Source: an uncultured Litorilinea sp. (GTDB taxonomy: Bacteria > Chloroflexota > Anaerolineae > Caldilineales > Caldilineaceae). From it: DNA of 11,279 bases. Positions 1-6,808 of the stretch are shown here, piece after piece. The stretch covers positions 1 through 11,279 of the forward strand of contig CAKZVN010000311.1 in NCBI GenBank assembly GCA_937922105.1, read 5' to 3'. The number at the start of each line of letters is the position of its first letter. Positions within the stretch are counted from its first letter, which is position 1. The translations under genes were made by a program, and so were the position numbers. Below the pieces are notes generated by a model. It searched no databases, had not been told where the DNA came from, and saw only the letters and a list, made by a program, of their open reading frames with translations.

Positions 1-2
1 TA

Positions 3-1334
3 CCGCTGCGTTCGTTGATTGTGGAAACCCTGCTCCTGGCTGCGGCTGCGCCCATGTTGCTCTTTGCCACGCGTTTTCCGCTGTGGATGGTGGCGGTGGG
101 GGTGGTATTGGCTGCGGGGAGCGCAGGTGCGCGCCGTCTGCACGGCGGCCCGCTTTGGCCGCGCACCCCCGCCGATTGGCCGCTGGCCTTCTGGCTGCTG
201 ATCATGCTGCCCGTGGCGATTTGGGCTGCGCCGCCGCCGCTGCGCGAGCAGTTTTCCTGGCCGCGCAGCGCGGTGGTGGTCTGGAATGTGGCGCTCTTCG
301 CCACCCTGGTCGCCCATGCCGGGGCAAGCCGGCGCGGGCTGGCGTGGTGTCTGGGCGGGTTGCTGCTCGCAGCCCAGGGCATGGCGCTGCTTGCGCCTTT
401 GGGCATGGAGCGCCGCAACAAGCTCTGGGGCCTGGGTCGTGTCTACGACCTGCTGCCCCAACCCCTGCTGGGCCAATTCGCCGGCGCCGAGGCCGGTTTC
501 AGCACCAACCAGGTCGCCGGGAGCCTGCTTTTTGTCTTGCCCCTCCTGCTGGTCTTGCTGGTTGCCGGGCACAAGCGGCGTAACCTACTCTGGTGGGCGC
601 TCCTGCTCTGTGCGCTGTGGATGGGCGGCGTCATGCTGCTGGCCCAATCGCGCGGGGGGCTGATCGGTCTCGCCGCGGGGATCGTTGCCGCCGCGCTGCT
701 GATCTGGCCCTGGGGCTGGCGCGTCTTGGCTGCGCTCACCCTGGCGATTGTGGTTGCGCTCGCCTTTGTGCCCTCGGAATTGGTGGAAACGTTGAGCGAC
801 GCGCCGGGTGTCACCACCCTGGGCGGGCTGGCGACTGTCCAAAATTTCCGTACCCTGGTCTGGGCAGCAGGCCAACAGGGGCTGCGCGATTTTTTCTTCA
901 CCGGCATGGGCTTCGGTACATTTCGCGAAGTGGCGCGGCTGCTCTATCCGTTGGGCAACATTGATCCCGGCTACGACATCGCCCACGCCCACAATTTCTT
1001 CTTACAGACCGGGCTGGACTTCGGCGCGCCCGGTCTCGCCGCGGTCCTTGCCATCTATGTGATCGGCGTGTTATACCTGGTGCGGCTCTATCATGCTGGT
1101 GGGTCGCCGGAGTTCAGCCATGCGCCGTGGCTCACCTGGCGCGTGCTGGCGGTGGGCTTCACCGCCGCACTCGTCGCCCAGAGCGTCTATAGCCTCTTCG
1201 ACTCGGTGTCGGTGGGGTCCAAGCCTGCGTTTCTGTGGTGGGGCCTCTTTGCCCTGATCTTTGCCGCCGCGCAGCAGCGCGCGCAGCCGGACAACCCGCC
1301 CGGCGCAGATAACACGCAGCCCCGTCCGGGTTAA
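3..1334 (+). CDS. O-antigen ligase / polymerase family membrane protein (5' partial)
   Basis: This is a very hydrophobic protein with about ten or more membrane segments separated by short loops, typical of the Wzy/WaaL O-antigen ligase superfamily. These proteins polymerise glycan repeat units or transfer glycans on the outer face of the cytoplasmic membrane. The best signature is the HAHNFFLQ motif (nt 984-1007) in a hydrophilic loop, followed by a GLDFGAPG-type stretch and further membrane helices. That H-x-H-N...LQ...G pattern marks the Wzy_C domain. The reading frame is open to the window edge. The first possible start, TTG at 15, has no ribosome binding site and would begin inside the first helix, so the true start is probably upstream. 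The C-terminal tail (from about nt 1275) is hydrophilic and Pro-rich. The glycosyltransferase gene begins 6 bases after the stop, suggesting a shared glycan operon. The substrate cannot be told from sequence. Confidence 0.8.
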   Translation, partial: PLRSLIVETLLLAAAAPMLLFATRFPLWMVAVGVVLAAGSAGARRLHGGPLWPRTPADWPLAFWLLIMLPVAIWAAPPPLREQFSWPRSAVVVWNVALFATLVAHAGASRRGLAWCLGGLLLAAQGMALLAPLGMERRNKLWGLGRVYDLLPQPLLGQFAGAEAGFSTNQVAGSLLFVLPLLLVLLVAGHKRRNLLWWALLLCALWMGGVMLLAQSRGGLIGLAAGIVAAALLIWPWGWRVLAALTLAIVVALAFVPSELVETLSDAPGVTTLGGLATVQNFRTLVWAAGQQGLRDFFFTGMGFGTFREVARLLYPLGNIDPGYDIAHAHNFFLQTGLDFGAPGLAAVLAIYVIGVLYLVRLYHAGGSPEFSHAPWLTWRVLAVGFTAALVAQSVYSLFDSVSVGSKPAFLWWGLFALIFAAAQQRAQPDNPPGADNTQPRPG

Positions 1335-1340
1335 TCCATC

Positions 1341-2576
1341 ATGGACGTTGTGCTCTTCTGGTCTGCCCTCGGCATCATCGTCTACACCTATGTGGGCTAC
1401 GGCGCGCTCATGGGGCTGTTGGCGCGCCGCGCACAACCGGTTGCGTCCTTGCCGGACGATTTCACCCCGCCGGTGGTGATGCTGGTCCCCGCGCATAACG
1501 AAGCCGCGGTCATTCGCGATAAAGTCGCCAACTGCTTGGCCCAAGATTATCCACGCGAGCGGTTGCGCTTGCTCTTTGTCAACGACGGCTCCACCGACGG
1601 CACCGCCGAATACTTGCGCAGCGTGCCGGAGATCGAGGTGCTGGATATCTCCCCGCGCGGGGGGAAGCCGTCGGCGCTCAACCGGGCTTTCGCCCACTTG
1701 GCCGCGACCACGCCGGACCTGGAGCAGACTATCGTCGTCCTGAGCGACGCCAACTCCATGCTCAACACGCAGGCGGTGCGTCGCCTGGTCCGCCATTTTG
1801 CGCGACCGGAGGTGGGCTGCGTAGCGGGCGAGAAACGGGTGCAACACAGTGGTCAAGTCACGGGCGCGGGTGAAAGCCTCTACTGGCGCTATGAATCCAC
1901 CATCAAACGCTGGGAATCGCGGGTGGGCGATGTCATGGGCGCGGCGGGGGAACTCTTCGCCATTCGCCCACATCTCTTTGTGCCGTTGCGCCCGGATACC
2001 TTCATGGACGATTTCATGATCTCCATGACCATCGCCATGCAGGGTTACCGGCTGGTCTATGAGCCGGATGCCTACAGCCTGGAACAGGGGTCGGCTTCGG
2101 CGCGCGACGAGTGGAAACGCAAGCTGCGCATCAGCGGGGTCGGCATCCAGCCCATCAGCCGCCTCTTGCCGTTGCTCAATCCGTTGCGCTACGGCTTCTT
2201 GACCTTCCAGTACATTTCCCACCGTGTCCTGCGTTGGACGCTGACGCCTGTATTGTTGCTCCTGATCTTGCCGCTCAATGCCTGGCTGGCGTGGCGACTG
2301 GGGGGCCTCTATCAATCGCTGCTAGGCTGCCAGTTGCTCTTCTATGCCGCCGCGTGGGCAGGACACAAGCAAGAACAGCGCGGTGCGCGCTGGCGCCCCC
2401 TCTATGTGCCCTACTATTTCACCCTCATGAACTTGGCTGTCTTTGCCGGCGCGTGGCGATATTTGGCCGGTCGCCAAGACATCCGCTGGGAGCGCGTGCA
2501 GCGCCTGCGCGAGCAACCCTCGCCAACAGCCCAGGATGCAAGCGAGTTTACCGACAAGACAGACCTGTCGCGCTAA
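1341..2576 (+). CDS. Membrane-anchored family 2 glycosyltransferase
   Basis: A 411-residue processive-type GT2 enzyme that would transfer sugars from nucleotide sugars at the cytoplasmic face of the membrane. An N-terminal helix (about residues 3-27) precedes the GT-A domain. Visible motifs are VPAHNE (49-54), VNDGSTDGT (80-88) for nucleotide binding, a DAN triad (136-138) in place of the classical DXD, GAAGE near the acceptor site, and the catalytic-base region FMDDF (221-225). EWKRKLR (257-263) stands where cellulose or hyaluronan synthases carry Q/RxxRW. Hydrophobic segments follow from about residue 300 to 390, and the tail is hydrophilic. The ATG lies 6 bases after the preceding stop with no strong ribosome binding site, so translational coupling is likely. 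Its membrane layout resembles poly-N-acetylglucosamine or hyaluronan synthase-like enzymes, but the sugar and product are unknown. Confidence 0.88.
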   Translation: MDVVLFWSALGIIVYTYVGYGALMGLLARRAQPVASLPDDFTPPVVMLVPAHNEAAVIRDKVANCLAQDYPRERLRLLFVNDGSTDGTAEYLRSVPEIEVLDISPRGGKPSALNRAFAHLAATTPDLEQTIVVLSDANSMLNTQAVRRLVRHFARPEVGCVAGEKRVQHSGQVTGAGESLYWRYESTIKRWESRVGDVMGAAGELFAIRPHLFVPLRPDTFMDDFMISMTIAMQGYRLVYEPDAYSLEQGSASARDEWKRKLRISGVGIQPISRLLPLLNPLRYGFLTFQYISHRVLRWTLTPVLLLLILPLNAWLAWRLGGLYQSLLGCQLLFYAAAWAGHKQEQRGARWRPLYVPYYFTLMNLAVFAGAWRYLAGRQDIRWERVQRLREQPSPTAQDASEFTDKTDLSR

Positions 2577-2622
2577 CCTAGCAAGTACGATGACGGATGC
2601 AAGCGGGCACACCGGCGCGTAT

Positions 2623-2629
2623 GGGAGGG
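2623..2629 (+). promoter_or_regulatory. Ribosome binding site of the SDR-DUF2867 gene
   Basis: GGGAGGG lies 9 bases before the ATG at 2639. It decides the start in favour of MTQPQRVLV over the in-frame ATG at 2597, whose product would carry 14 extra residues before the Rossmann strand and which lacks such a site. Confidence 0.7.
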
Positions 2630-2638
2630 CTGCCGATT

Positions 2639-4141
2639 ATGACACAACCGCAGCGGGTCTTGGTCACCGGGGCAACCGGTTATGTGGGCGGGCGCTTGGC
2701 CCCACGCCTGGTAGAAGCAGGGCACCACGTGCGCGTCTTGGTGCGCGGGGGAGCGGAGCGGCTGGCAGGTAGGCCGTGGGCTACGGATGTAGAGGTGGTG
2801 GATGGGGATGTGTTGAACCCGGCAACTCTCGGCCCCGCCTTGCGCGACATTGACGTGGCCTTTTACCTGATCCACAGCATGGGCGGAAACCATGAGCGCT
2901 TTGCCGAGCGTGACCTGGTCGCAGCGCGCGGCTTTGCCCAGGCTGCGGCCCACGCCGGTGTCCAACGCATCATCTATTTGGGCGGCTTGGGCGACGCGCA
3001 CAGCAACCTCTCCGAACATCTGCGCTCGCGCCAAGCCACCGGCGACGCGCTGCGCGAGGCGGGCATTCCCGTCACCGAGTTTCGCGCCGGCATGGTGGTC
3101 GGCTCGGGCAGTCTCTCTTTCGAGATGATGCGCGCGCTCACCGAGCGCTTGCCCGTCATGCTCTGCCCCACGTGGGTCTATACCCGTACCCAGCCGATTG
3201 CCATCCGCGACGTGTTGGCCTATCTCATGGCGGCGTTGGAAACACCAGAAAGTGCGGGTAAGATCATCGAGATCGGCGGCGCGGATGTGTTGACCTATGC
3301 CGACATGATCACCACCTATGCACGCGTGCGCGGCTTGCGGCGCAGGTTGCTGCCCGTGCCGGTGCTCAGCCCGGAGTTGTCGGCGCTCTGGGTCAATCTG
3401 ATCACGCCTGTGCCCGGCAACATTGCGCGACCGCTCATCGAGGGGCTACGCAATGAATTGGTAGTGCGCGACGACACTGCGCAGCGGCTCTTCCCTGCCA
3501 TTCGTCCGATTGCTTTTGCCACCGCGGTGGAATTGGCTCTGGGGCGCATCGAACGCGGCATGGTGGAGACCATCTGGTCCGATGCGTTGGCCTCCAGCCG
3601 GGGGGACGTACCGCCGGTTTACCTGACCGAGGAGCAGGGCATGTTGCTGGAACGCCGCGTCCAGGTGGTCGCTGCGTCACCGGCGACGGTCTATCGCGTC
3701 TTCACGGGGCTTGGCGGCAAACGGGGCTGGCCCGCCTTTGACTGGCTGTGGCAAGTGCGCGGCTGGTTGGACCGCGCGGTGGGGGGCGTCGGTATGCGCC
3801 GGGGCAGGCGCCATCCCGACGAGTTGCGCGTAGGCGATGCGCTGGACTTCTGGCGCGTGGAGTCGGTGACTCCCGGTCGCGCCATTCTCCTGCGCGCCGA
3901 AATGAAGCTGCCGGGGCAAGGATGGCTGCGCTTCGAGGCCAATCCCGGCCCTACGCCCGGCACAACGCAACTGGTGCAGACCGCGTTCTTTGCGCCCAAA
4001 GGGCTGCTGGGGCTGCTCTATTGGTACGGCATCTACCCGCTGCACGGCGCGGTCTTTTCGCGCATGGTGGCAAACCTGGCGCGCCAAGCCGAAGCCGCGG
4101 AACGAGCCGCAGTCACATTAACACACGTGCAACAGTCTTAA
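2639..4141 (+). CDS. Atypical SDR (NAD(P)-binding) fused to DUF2867
   Basis: A 500-residue soluble protein with two parts. The N-terminal half is a Rossmann domain of the atypical SDR / NmrA / YbjT type. The nucleotide-binding motif TGATGYVGG sits at residues 10-18, and the protein starts right at the first beta strand. The IIYLGGLGD stretch is typical of this group. The classical YxxxK catalytic pair is not obvious, so the protein may be a redox sensor or an epimerase-like enzyme rather than a standard dehydrogenase. The C-terminal part, from about residue 327, matches DUF2867 in length and in its FTGLGGKRGWPAFDWLW and WLRFE stretches; this fusion is a recognised architecture whose function is unknown. 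The gap of 62 bases from the glycosyltransferase would allow co-transcription. The stop codon overlaps that of the convergent Usp gene. Confidence 0.85.
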   Translation: MTQPQRVLVTGATGYVGGRLAPRLVEAGHHVRVLVRGGAERLAGRPWATDVEVVDGDVLNPATLGPALRDIDVAFYLIHSMGGNHERFAERDLVAARGFAQAAAHAGVQRIIYLGGLGDAHSNLSEHLRSRQATGDALREAGIPVTEFRAGMVVGSGSLSFEMMRALTERLPVMLCPTWVYTRTQPIAIRDVLAYLMAALETPESAGKIIEIGGADVLTYADMITTYARVRGLRRRLLPVPVLSPELSALWVNLITPVPGNIARPLIEGLRNELVVRDDTAQRLFPAIRPIAFATAVELALGRIERGMVETIWSDALASSRGDVPPVYLTEEQGMLLERRVQVVAASPATVYRVFTGLGGKRGWPAFDWLWQVRGWLDRAVGGVGMRRGRRHPDELRVGDALDFWRVESVTPGRAILLRAEMKLPGQGWLRFEANPGPTPGTTQLVQTAFFAPKGLLGLLYWYGIYPLHGAVFSRMVANLARQAEAAERAAVTLTHVQQS

Positions 4142-4626
4142 TCCAGCGTATCCACCGCGCAGGTGAGACGGCGGCGCACTTGGCCCACCAGTTCCGCCGG
4201 CGGCTGCCCATGATAATCGCTGCCGGTGGGGATTAACACCTGGTCAATGCGCTCGGCGCGCGCTACGCGCACCAACGTCTCGGCCAAGGCACCGTGGACG
4301 ACGCTGGTCTTGAGGCGCAACCCCGCAGCGAGCGCGGCCCGCTGCAAGGGGGCCAAACGGCGCTGTCCCTCTTCCATGCGCTCACCCAGCGCAGCGAGCA
4401 TGGCATGCGTGCGCTCCTCCACCGGTTCAGCCAAGAGCGCGCCCCAGGTCAACACCGCGCTGGGGGTGACGACCCAGAGCAAGGTGATTTCACTGTGGGG
4501 AAAGCGCTGTTGCAGGCGGGGGAAGAGGCGGGGATGCGCGGTGATGCGGTCCACCAATACAAGGACGCGCGCGGGCACAGACAGACCAGATTGCGGCTGG
4601 ACAACGGACCGGGCAAGGTCGAGCAT
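4138..4626 (-). CDS. Universal stress protein (UspA)-like protein
   Basis: A 162-residue cytoplasmic protein. The early strand ARVLVLVDRI, the second strand ITLLWVV, the long helix around EERTHAMLAALGERM, and the closing VHGALAETLVRVARAERIDQVLIPTGS follow the UspA alpha/beta fold, in which a strand-helix-strand leads to the nucleotide site. The ATP-binding G-2x-G-9x-G(S/T) loop is poorly kept: only TGSDYHGQPP is seen, followed by a lone G. It may therefore not bind ATP. The start at 4626 is chosen for an AGGAG 10 bases upstream; an ATG at 4704 would add 26 residues unlike the family. The gene is the only one on the - strand, diverges from the GDPD gene and converges on the SDR gene. Its physiological role cannot be inferred. 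Confidence 0.65.
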   Translation of the reverse strand: MLDLARSVVQPQSGLSVPARVLVLVDRITAHPRLFPRLQQRFPHSEITLLWVVTPSAVLTWGALLAEPVEERTHAMLAALGERMEEGQRRLAPLQRAALAAGLRLKTSVVHGALAETLVRVARAERIDQVLIPTGSDYHGQPPAELVGQVRRRLTCAVDTLD

Positions 4627-4636
4627 GGGCGGTCTT

Positions 4637-4641
4637 CTCCT
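4637..4641 (-). promoter_or_regulatory. Ribosome binding site of the Usp-like gene
   Basis: On the - strand AGGAG lies 10 bases before the ATG at 4626-4624. It favours the 162-residue product over the 188-residue version starting at 4704. Confidence 0.6.
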
Positions 4642-4692
4642 GGTTTGTAGTAGAGGCAGGAATCCCGGACCAGCGTGGGTGCCTTGACCGTA

Positions 4693-4770
4693 AAACACGT
4701 TCATTAACCAAGATTTAAGCCGCTTCGACGCAGAGGTTAACTCTCGGTTAACAGTTATCTGTCACCATGC
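4693..4770 (+). promoter_or_regulatory. Phased direct-repeat operator, Pho-box-like (array 1)
   Basis: TTAAC-type hexamers recur in exact 11-base steps: TTAACC at 4704, TTAAGC at 4715, no copy at 4726, TTAACT at 4737 and TTAACA at 4748. These are followed by CTGTCACC (4759-4766), and the array ends with TCACCATGC (4762-4770). A weaker AAACAC sits one step upstream at 4693. Direct hexamers with 5-base spacers on one face of the helix are the hallmark of PhoP/PhoB-family operators (TTAACA-like in Bacillus, 11-base units in Streptomyces). The direct repeats run in the + direction, toward the GDPD gene. I assign no -10 box with confidence; TACAAA at 4786-4791 is a weak candidate. Confidence 0.7.
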
Positions 4771-4839
4771 CAGTGCGACCTACCGTACAAACCAGCCAAG
4801 TGTGAATTCGCCCACCGCCCAGCGAACTGCCGAGCCAGC

Positions 4840-4846
4840 AAGGAAG
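4840..4846 (+). promoter_or_regulatory. Ribosome binding site of the GDPD gene
   Basis: AAGGAAG lies 9 bases before the ATG at 4856. It sets the start at MLPIPVPP rather than at the GTG at 4802, which has no such site and would add 18 low-complexity residues. Confidence 0.7.
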
Positions 4847-4855
4847 CAACCGTCC

Positions 4856-5617
4856 ATGTTACCCATTCCCGTCCCGCCCAACTTTCGCATCATCGCCCAC
4901 CGCGGCGCGTCGGCCTATGCGCCGGAGAATACCCTGCCTGCGTTCAAGCTGGCGCTGGAGATGGGCGTGACCGAAGTGGAACTGGATACCCAGCTGACCA
5001 CAGACGGCACGGTCGTGATCTGTCACGACGCCACACTGGCGCGCTATGGGCACGGCACGCGCGTGGTGGAGTCGTTGCCCTGGTCCACACTGGCTTGTCT
5101 GGACATGGGCAGTTGGTTTTCACCCTATCTCTTCGGCGGCACAAAGATGATGCGCCTGGAGGACTTGTTCACCGCGTTCGGAACCCAGTTGACTTACCAC
5201 GTAGAGCTAAAGGGCAAGGCCCCTGGTCTGCCCGCCGCCGTTCATGCTGCCATCCGCGCCGATGACCTCTACGACGCGGTGATCATCACCTCGTTCAACT
5301 ACGACATGCTGGTTGCCATGCAGCAGATCGCTCCCTCGGCGCGGCTTGGGTGGCTAGTGCGGCGCATTGACGCCGATACCCTCGCCAAGGCGCGTTCCCT
5401 GTCGCTCTTCCAAATTTGCCCCTTTGCCGGCACAGTGAGCGCAAGCCAAGTGGAACTCGGACGTACCGTTGCGAGCGAAGTGCGCGCCTGGGGTCTCCTG
5501 GGCGAAACCACCATCGGCCAATCCGCCGAAGTCATAGAGTTGATCCACCGGGTTGTTGACGCCGGCTGCGACGGTATGACCATCAACTGGCCCGACTGGG
5601 TGACGCACAAGGGCTAA
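4856..5617 (+). CDS. ugpQ: Glycerophosphodiester phosphodiesterase (UgpQ-like)
   Basis: A 253-residue enzyme, close to the 247 of E. coli UgpQ. It hydrolyses glycerophosphodiesters to glycerol-3-phosphate and an alcohol. The GDPD TIM-barrel signatures are clear: HRGASAYAPENT with catalytic His15 and Arg16, the metal ligands Glu42 and Asp44 in VELD, the second catalytic His57 in CHD, and Glu117/Lys119 in VELKGK. The C-terminal motif, usually D-G-I-x-T-D-x-P, reads DGMTINWPDW, a mild variation. There is no signal peptide, so it should act in the cytoplasm, as UgpQ does on diesters imported by the Ugp transporter. The Ugp-type operon starts 171 bases downstream behind the same kind of operator, which strongly suggests joint induction by phosphate starvation. 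The symbol is by analogy. Confidence 0.9.
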   Translation: MLPIPVPPNFRIIAHRGASAYAPENTLPAFKLALEMGVTEVELDTQLTTDGTVVICHDATLARYGHGTRVVESLPWSTLACLDMGSWFSPYLFGGTKMMRLEDLFTAFGTQLTYHVELKGKAPGLPAAVHAAIRADDLYDAVIITSFNYDMLVAMQQIAPSARLGWLVRRIDADTLAKARSLSLFQICPFAGTVSASQVELGRTVASEVRAWGLLGETTIGQSAEVIELIHRVVDAGCDGMTINWPDWVTHKG

Positions 5618-5648
5618 GCGCCCACCGCGATCATCTCTCCCACGAATT

Positions 5649-5722
5649 CTAAACAACTCTTAACCGACTTTTAACGCCCCCGCTCCTCACGATTACCTTC
5701 TGTTAACCACGCTTCACCATGC
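5649..5722 (+). promoter_or_regulatory. Phased direct-repeat operator, Pho-box-like (array 2)
   Basis: The second copy of the pattern lies upstream of the transporter operon. CTAAAC at 5649, TTAACC at 5660 and TTAACG at 5671 are spaced by exactly 11. There is no copy at 5682. ATTACC at 5692, TTAACC at 5703 and TTCACC at 5713 follow at 10-11 base steps. It ends in TCACCATGC (5714-5722), identical to the end of array 1. The layout (pair, empty turn, pair, TCACC) is the same, so one response regulator of the PhoP/PhoB family probably binds both. No confident -10 box is seen downstream. Confidence 0.7.
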
Positions 5723-5746
5723 TTGTAGCCCGGCACTGGGGCTGTT

Positions 5747-5763
5747 GTGGCATGGTATGCCAC
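5747..5763. promoter_or_regulatory. 17-bp perfect dyad before ugpA
   Basis: GTGGCAT GGT ATGCCAC is a perfect 7-bp inverted repeat around a 3-base centre. It ends 25 bases before the ugpA start and lies 24 bases after the Pho-like array. It could be an operator for a second, dimeric regulator or a small hairpin in the 5' untranslated leader. The arms are too short and there is no T-run, so a terminator is unlikely. Confidence 0.45.
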
Positions 5764-5777
5764 GGCTGTTGGAATGG

Positions 5778-5783
5778 AAGGAG
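5778..5783 (+). promoter_or_regulatory. Ribosome binding site of ugpA
   Basis: AAGGAG lies 5 bases before the ATG at 5789. It favours MTATPMMRA as the N-terminus over the GTG at 5747, which sits inside the palindrome, and the ATG at 5774. Confidence 0.65.
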
Positions 5784-5788
5784 CGGGA

Positions 5789-6730
5789 ATGACGGCTACG
5801 CCGATGATGAGGGCGCGACCGGCACAGAGGGCGCGGAGTGGATGGTGGCGTTCCCCGCGCCGACGTGAGGACTTACTCTTCGCAGTGTTATTTCTGCTGC
5901 CGTCGCTGCTTCTTTTCGGGACCTTCGTCTACTATGCGCTAGGCTTCAACGTTTACCTCAGCTTCACCAGTTGGAACTTCATCGCTCCGGTCAAAACCTG
6001 GGTAGGCTTCGACAATTACGCCCGGCTCCTGACCAACGCCCGCTTTTGGAAGGTCTTCACGAATACGTTCTACTTCGCCCTGGGTACGGTTACCCTCTCT
6101 ATGCTGGGCGGATTGGTGCTGGCGCTGCTCCTCAACCGCAAAGTGCGCGGACGCGCGGTCTTTCGCACGCTGATCTTCTCGCCCTATGTGACCACCACCG
6201 CGGCGGTGGCGCTGCTCTGGGTCTGGATTTTCGACCCCAACTACGGCCTGATCAACTGGCTGCTCAGTTGGGTTGGGATCGCCGGCCCGCGCTGGTTGAC
6301 CAGCACCGAGTGGGCCATGCCCGCCATTATTTTAATGAGCGCCTGGCGTACCATGGGCTACAGCATGGTGATCTTCCTGGCAGGTCTGACCGCCATCCCG
6401 CGCGATCTCTATGAAGCCGCGTCCATTGACGGTGCAGGAGGCTGGGCTGCGTTGCGCTACATTACCATCCCCCTGCTCTCCCCCACCACCTTCTTTCTCA
6501 TGGTCACCTCGCTCATCGGCGCGCTGCAAGAGTTCGACTCTGTGGCGGTGATGACCGCGGGCGGCCCGGTGGATGCGACCAAAGTCTTTAACTACTTCAT
6601 CTTCGAGCAGGCTTTTGTCGTCTTCCGTGCCGGTTATGCCGCGGCTGTGGCAACCAGTCTCTTTCTGGTCATCTTGGTCTTGACCATTGTGCAGCTACGG
6701 CTGTCCCGCCGTTGGGTCCATTACCAGTAG
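5789..6730 (+). CDS. ugpA: ABC transporter permease, UgpA type
   Basis: A 313-residue inner-membrane permease of the MalF/UgpA family (E. coli UgpA has 295). A basic N-terminus (RSPRRRE) leads into the first helix at about residues 29-51, followed by the SFTSWNF and WVGFDNYARLL stretches typical of sugar and glycerol-phosphate permeases. About six membrane helices are visible. The ATPase-docking EAA loop is present as YEAASIDGAGG with Glu209 and Gly215, followed by the expected IPLLSP. It would pair with the UgpE-type permease encoded 78 bases downstream. It is the first gene behind array 2. On sequence alone the permease does not distinguish glycerol-3-phosphate from sugar transport; the Ugp call rests on the neighbours. 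Confidence 0.85.
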   Translation: MTATPMMRARPAQRARSGWWRSPRRREDLLFAVLFLLPSLLLFGTFVYYALGFNVYLSFTSWNFIAPVKTWVGFDNYARLLTNARFWKVFTNTFYFALGTVTLSMLGGLVLALLLNRKVRGRAVFRTLIFSPYVTTTAAVALLWVWIFDPNYGLINWLLSWVGIAGPRWLTSTEWAMPAIILMSAWRTMGYSMVIFLAGLTAIPRDLYEAASIDGAGGWAALRYITIPLLSPTTFFLMVTSLIGALQEFDSVAVMTAGGPVDATKVFNYFIFEQAFVVFRAGYAAAVATSLFLVILVLTIVQLRLSRRWVHYQ

Positions 6731-6808
6731 CGTCCCCGTGGACAGCGACGGATCGGTCTTGATGCAACCGGCGGCGGCTTTGTCCGCAGCCACTGAACGG
6801 AAGCGAGT

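Noticed and set aside
15..17. TTG as the real start of the O-antigen ligase-type gene
   Set aside because: The frame stays open upstream to the window edge, no ribosome binding site precedes it, and it would begin at the first membrane helix. A truncated 5' end is more likely.
1071..2315. 414-codon open frame on the - strand opposite the glycosyltransferase
   Set aside because: The translation is rich in Arg, Gln, His and Gly with no domain and mirrors the GT2 gene, whose motifs are unambiguous.
5747..5749. GTG start for ugpA
   Set aside because: It lies inside the palindrome and has no ribosome binding site. The ATG at 5789 has AAGGAG at 5 bases.
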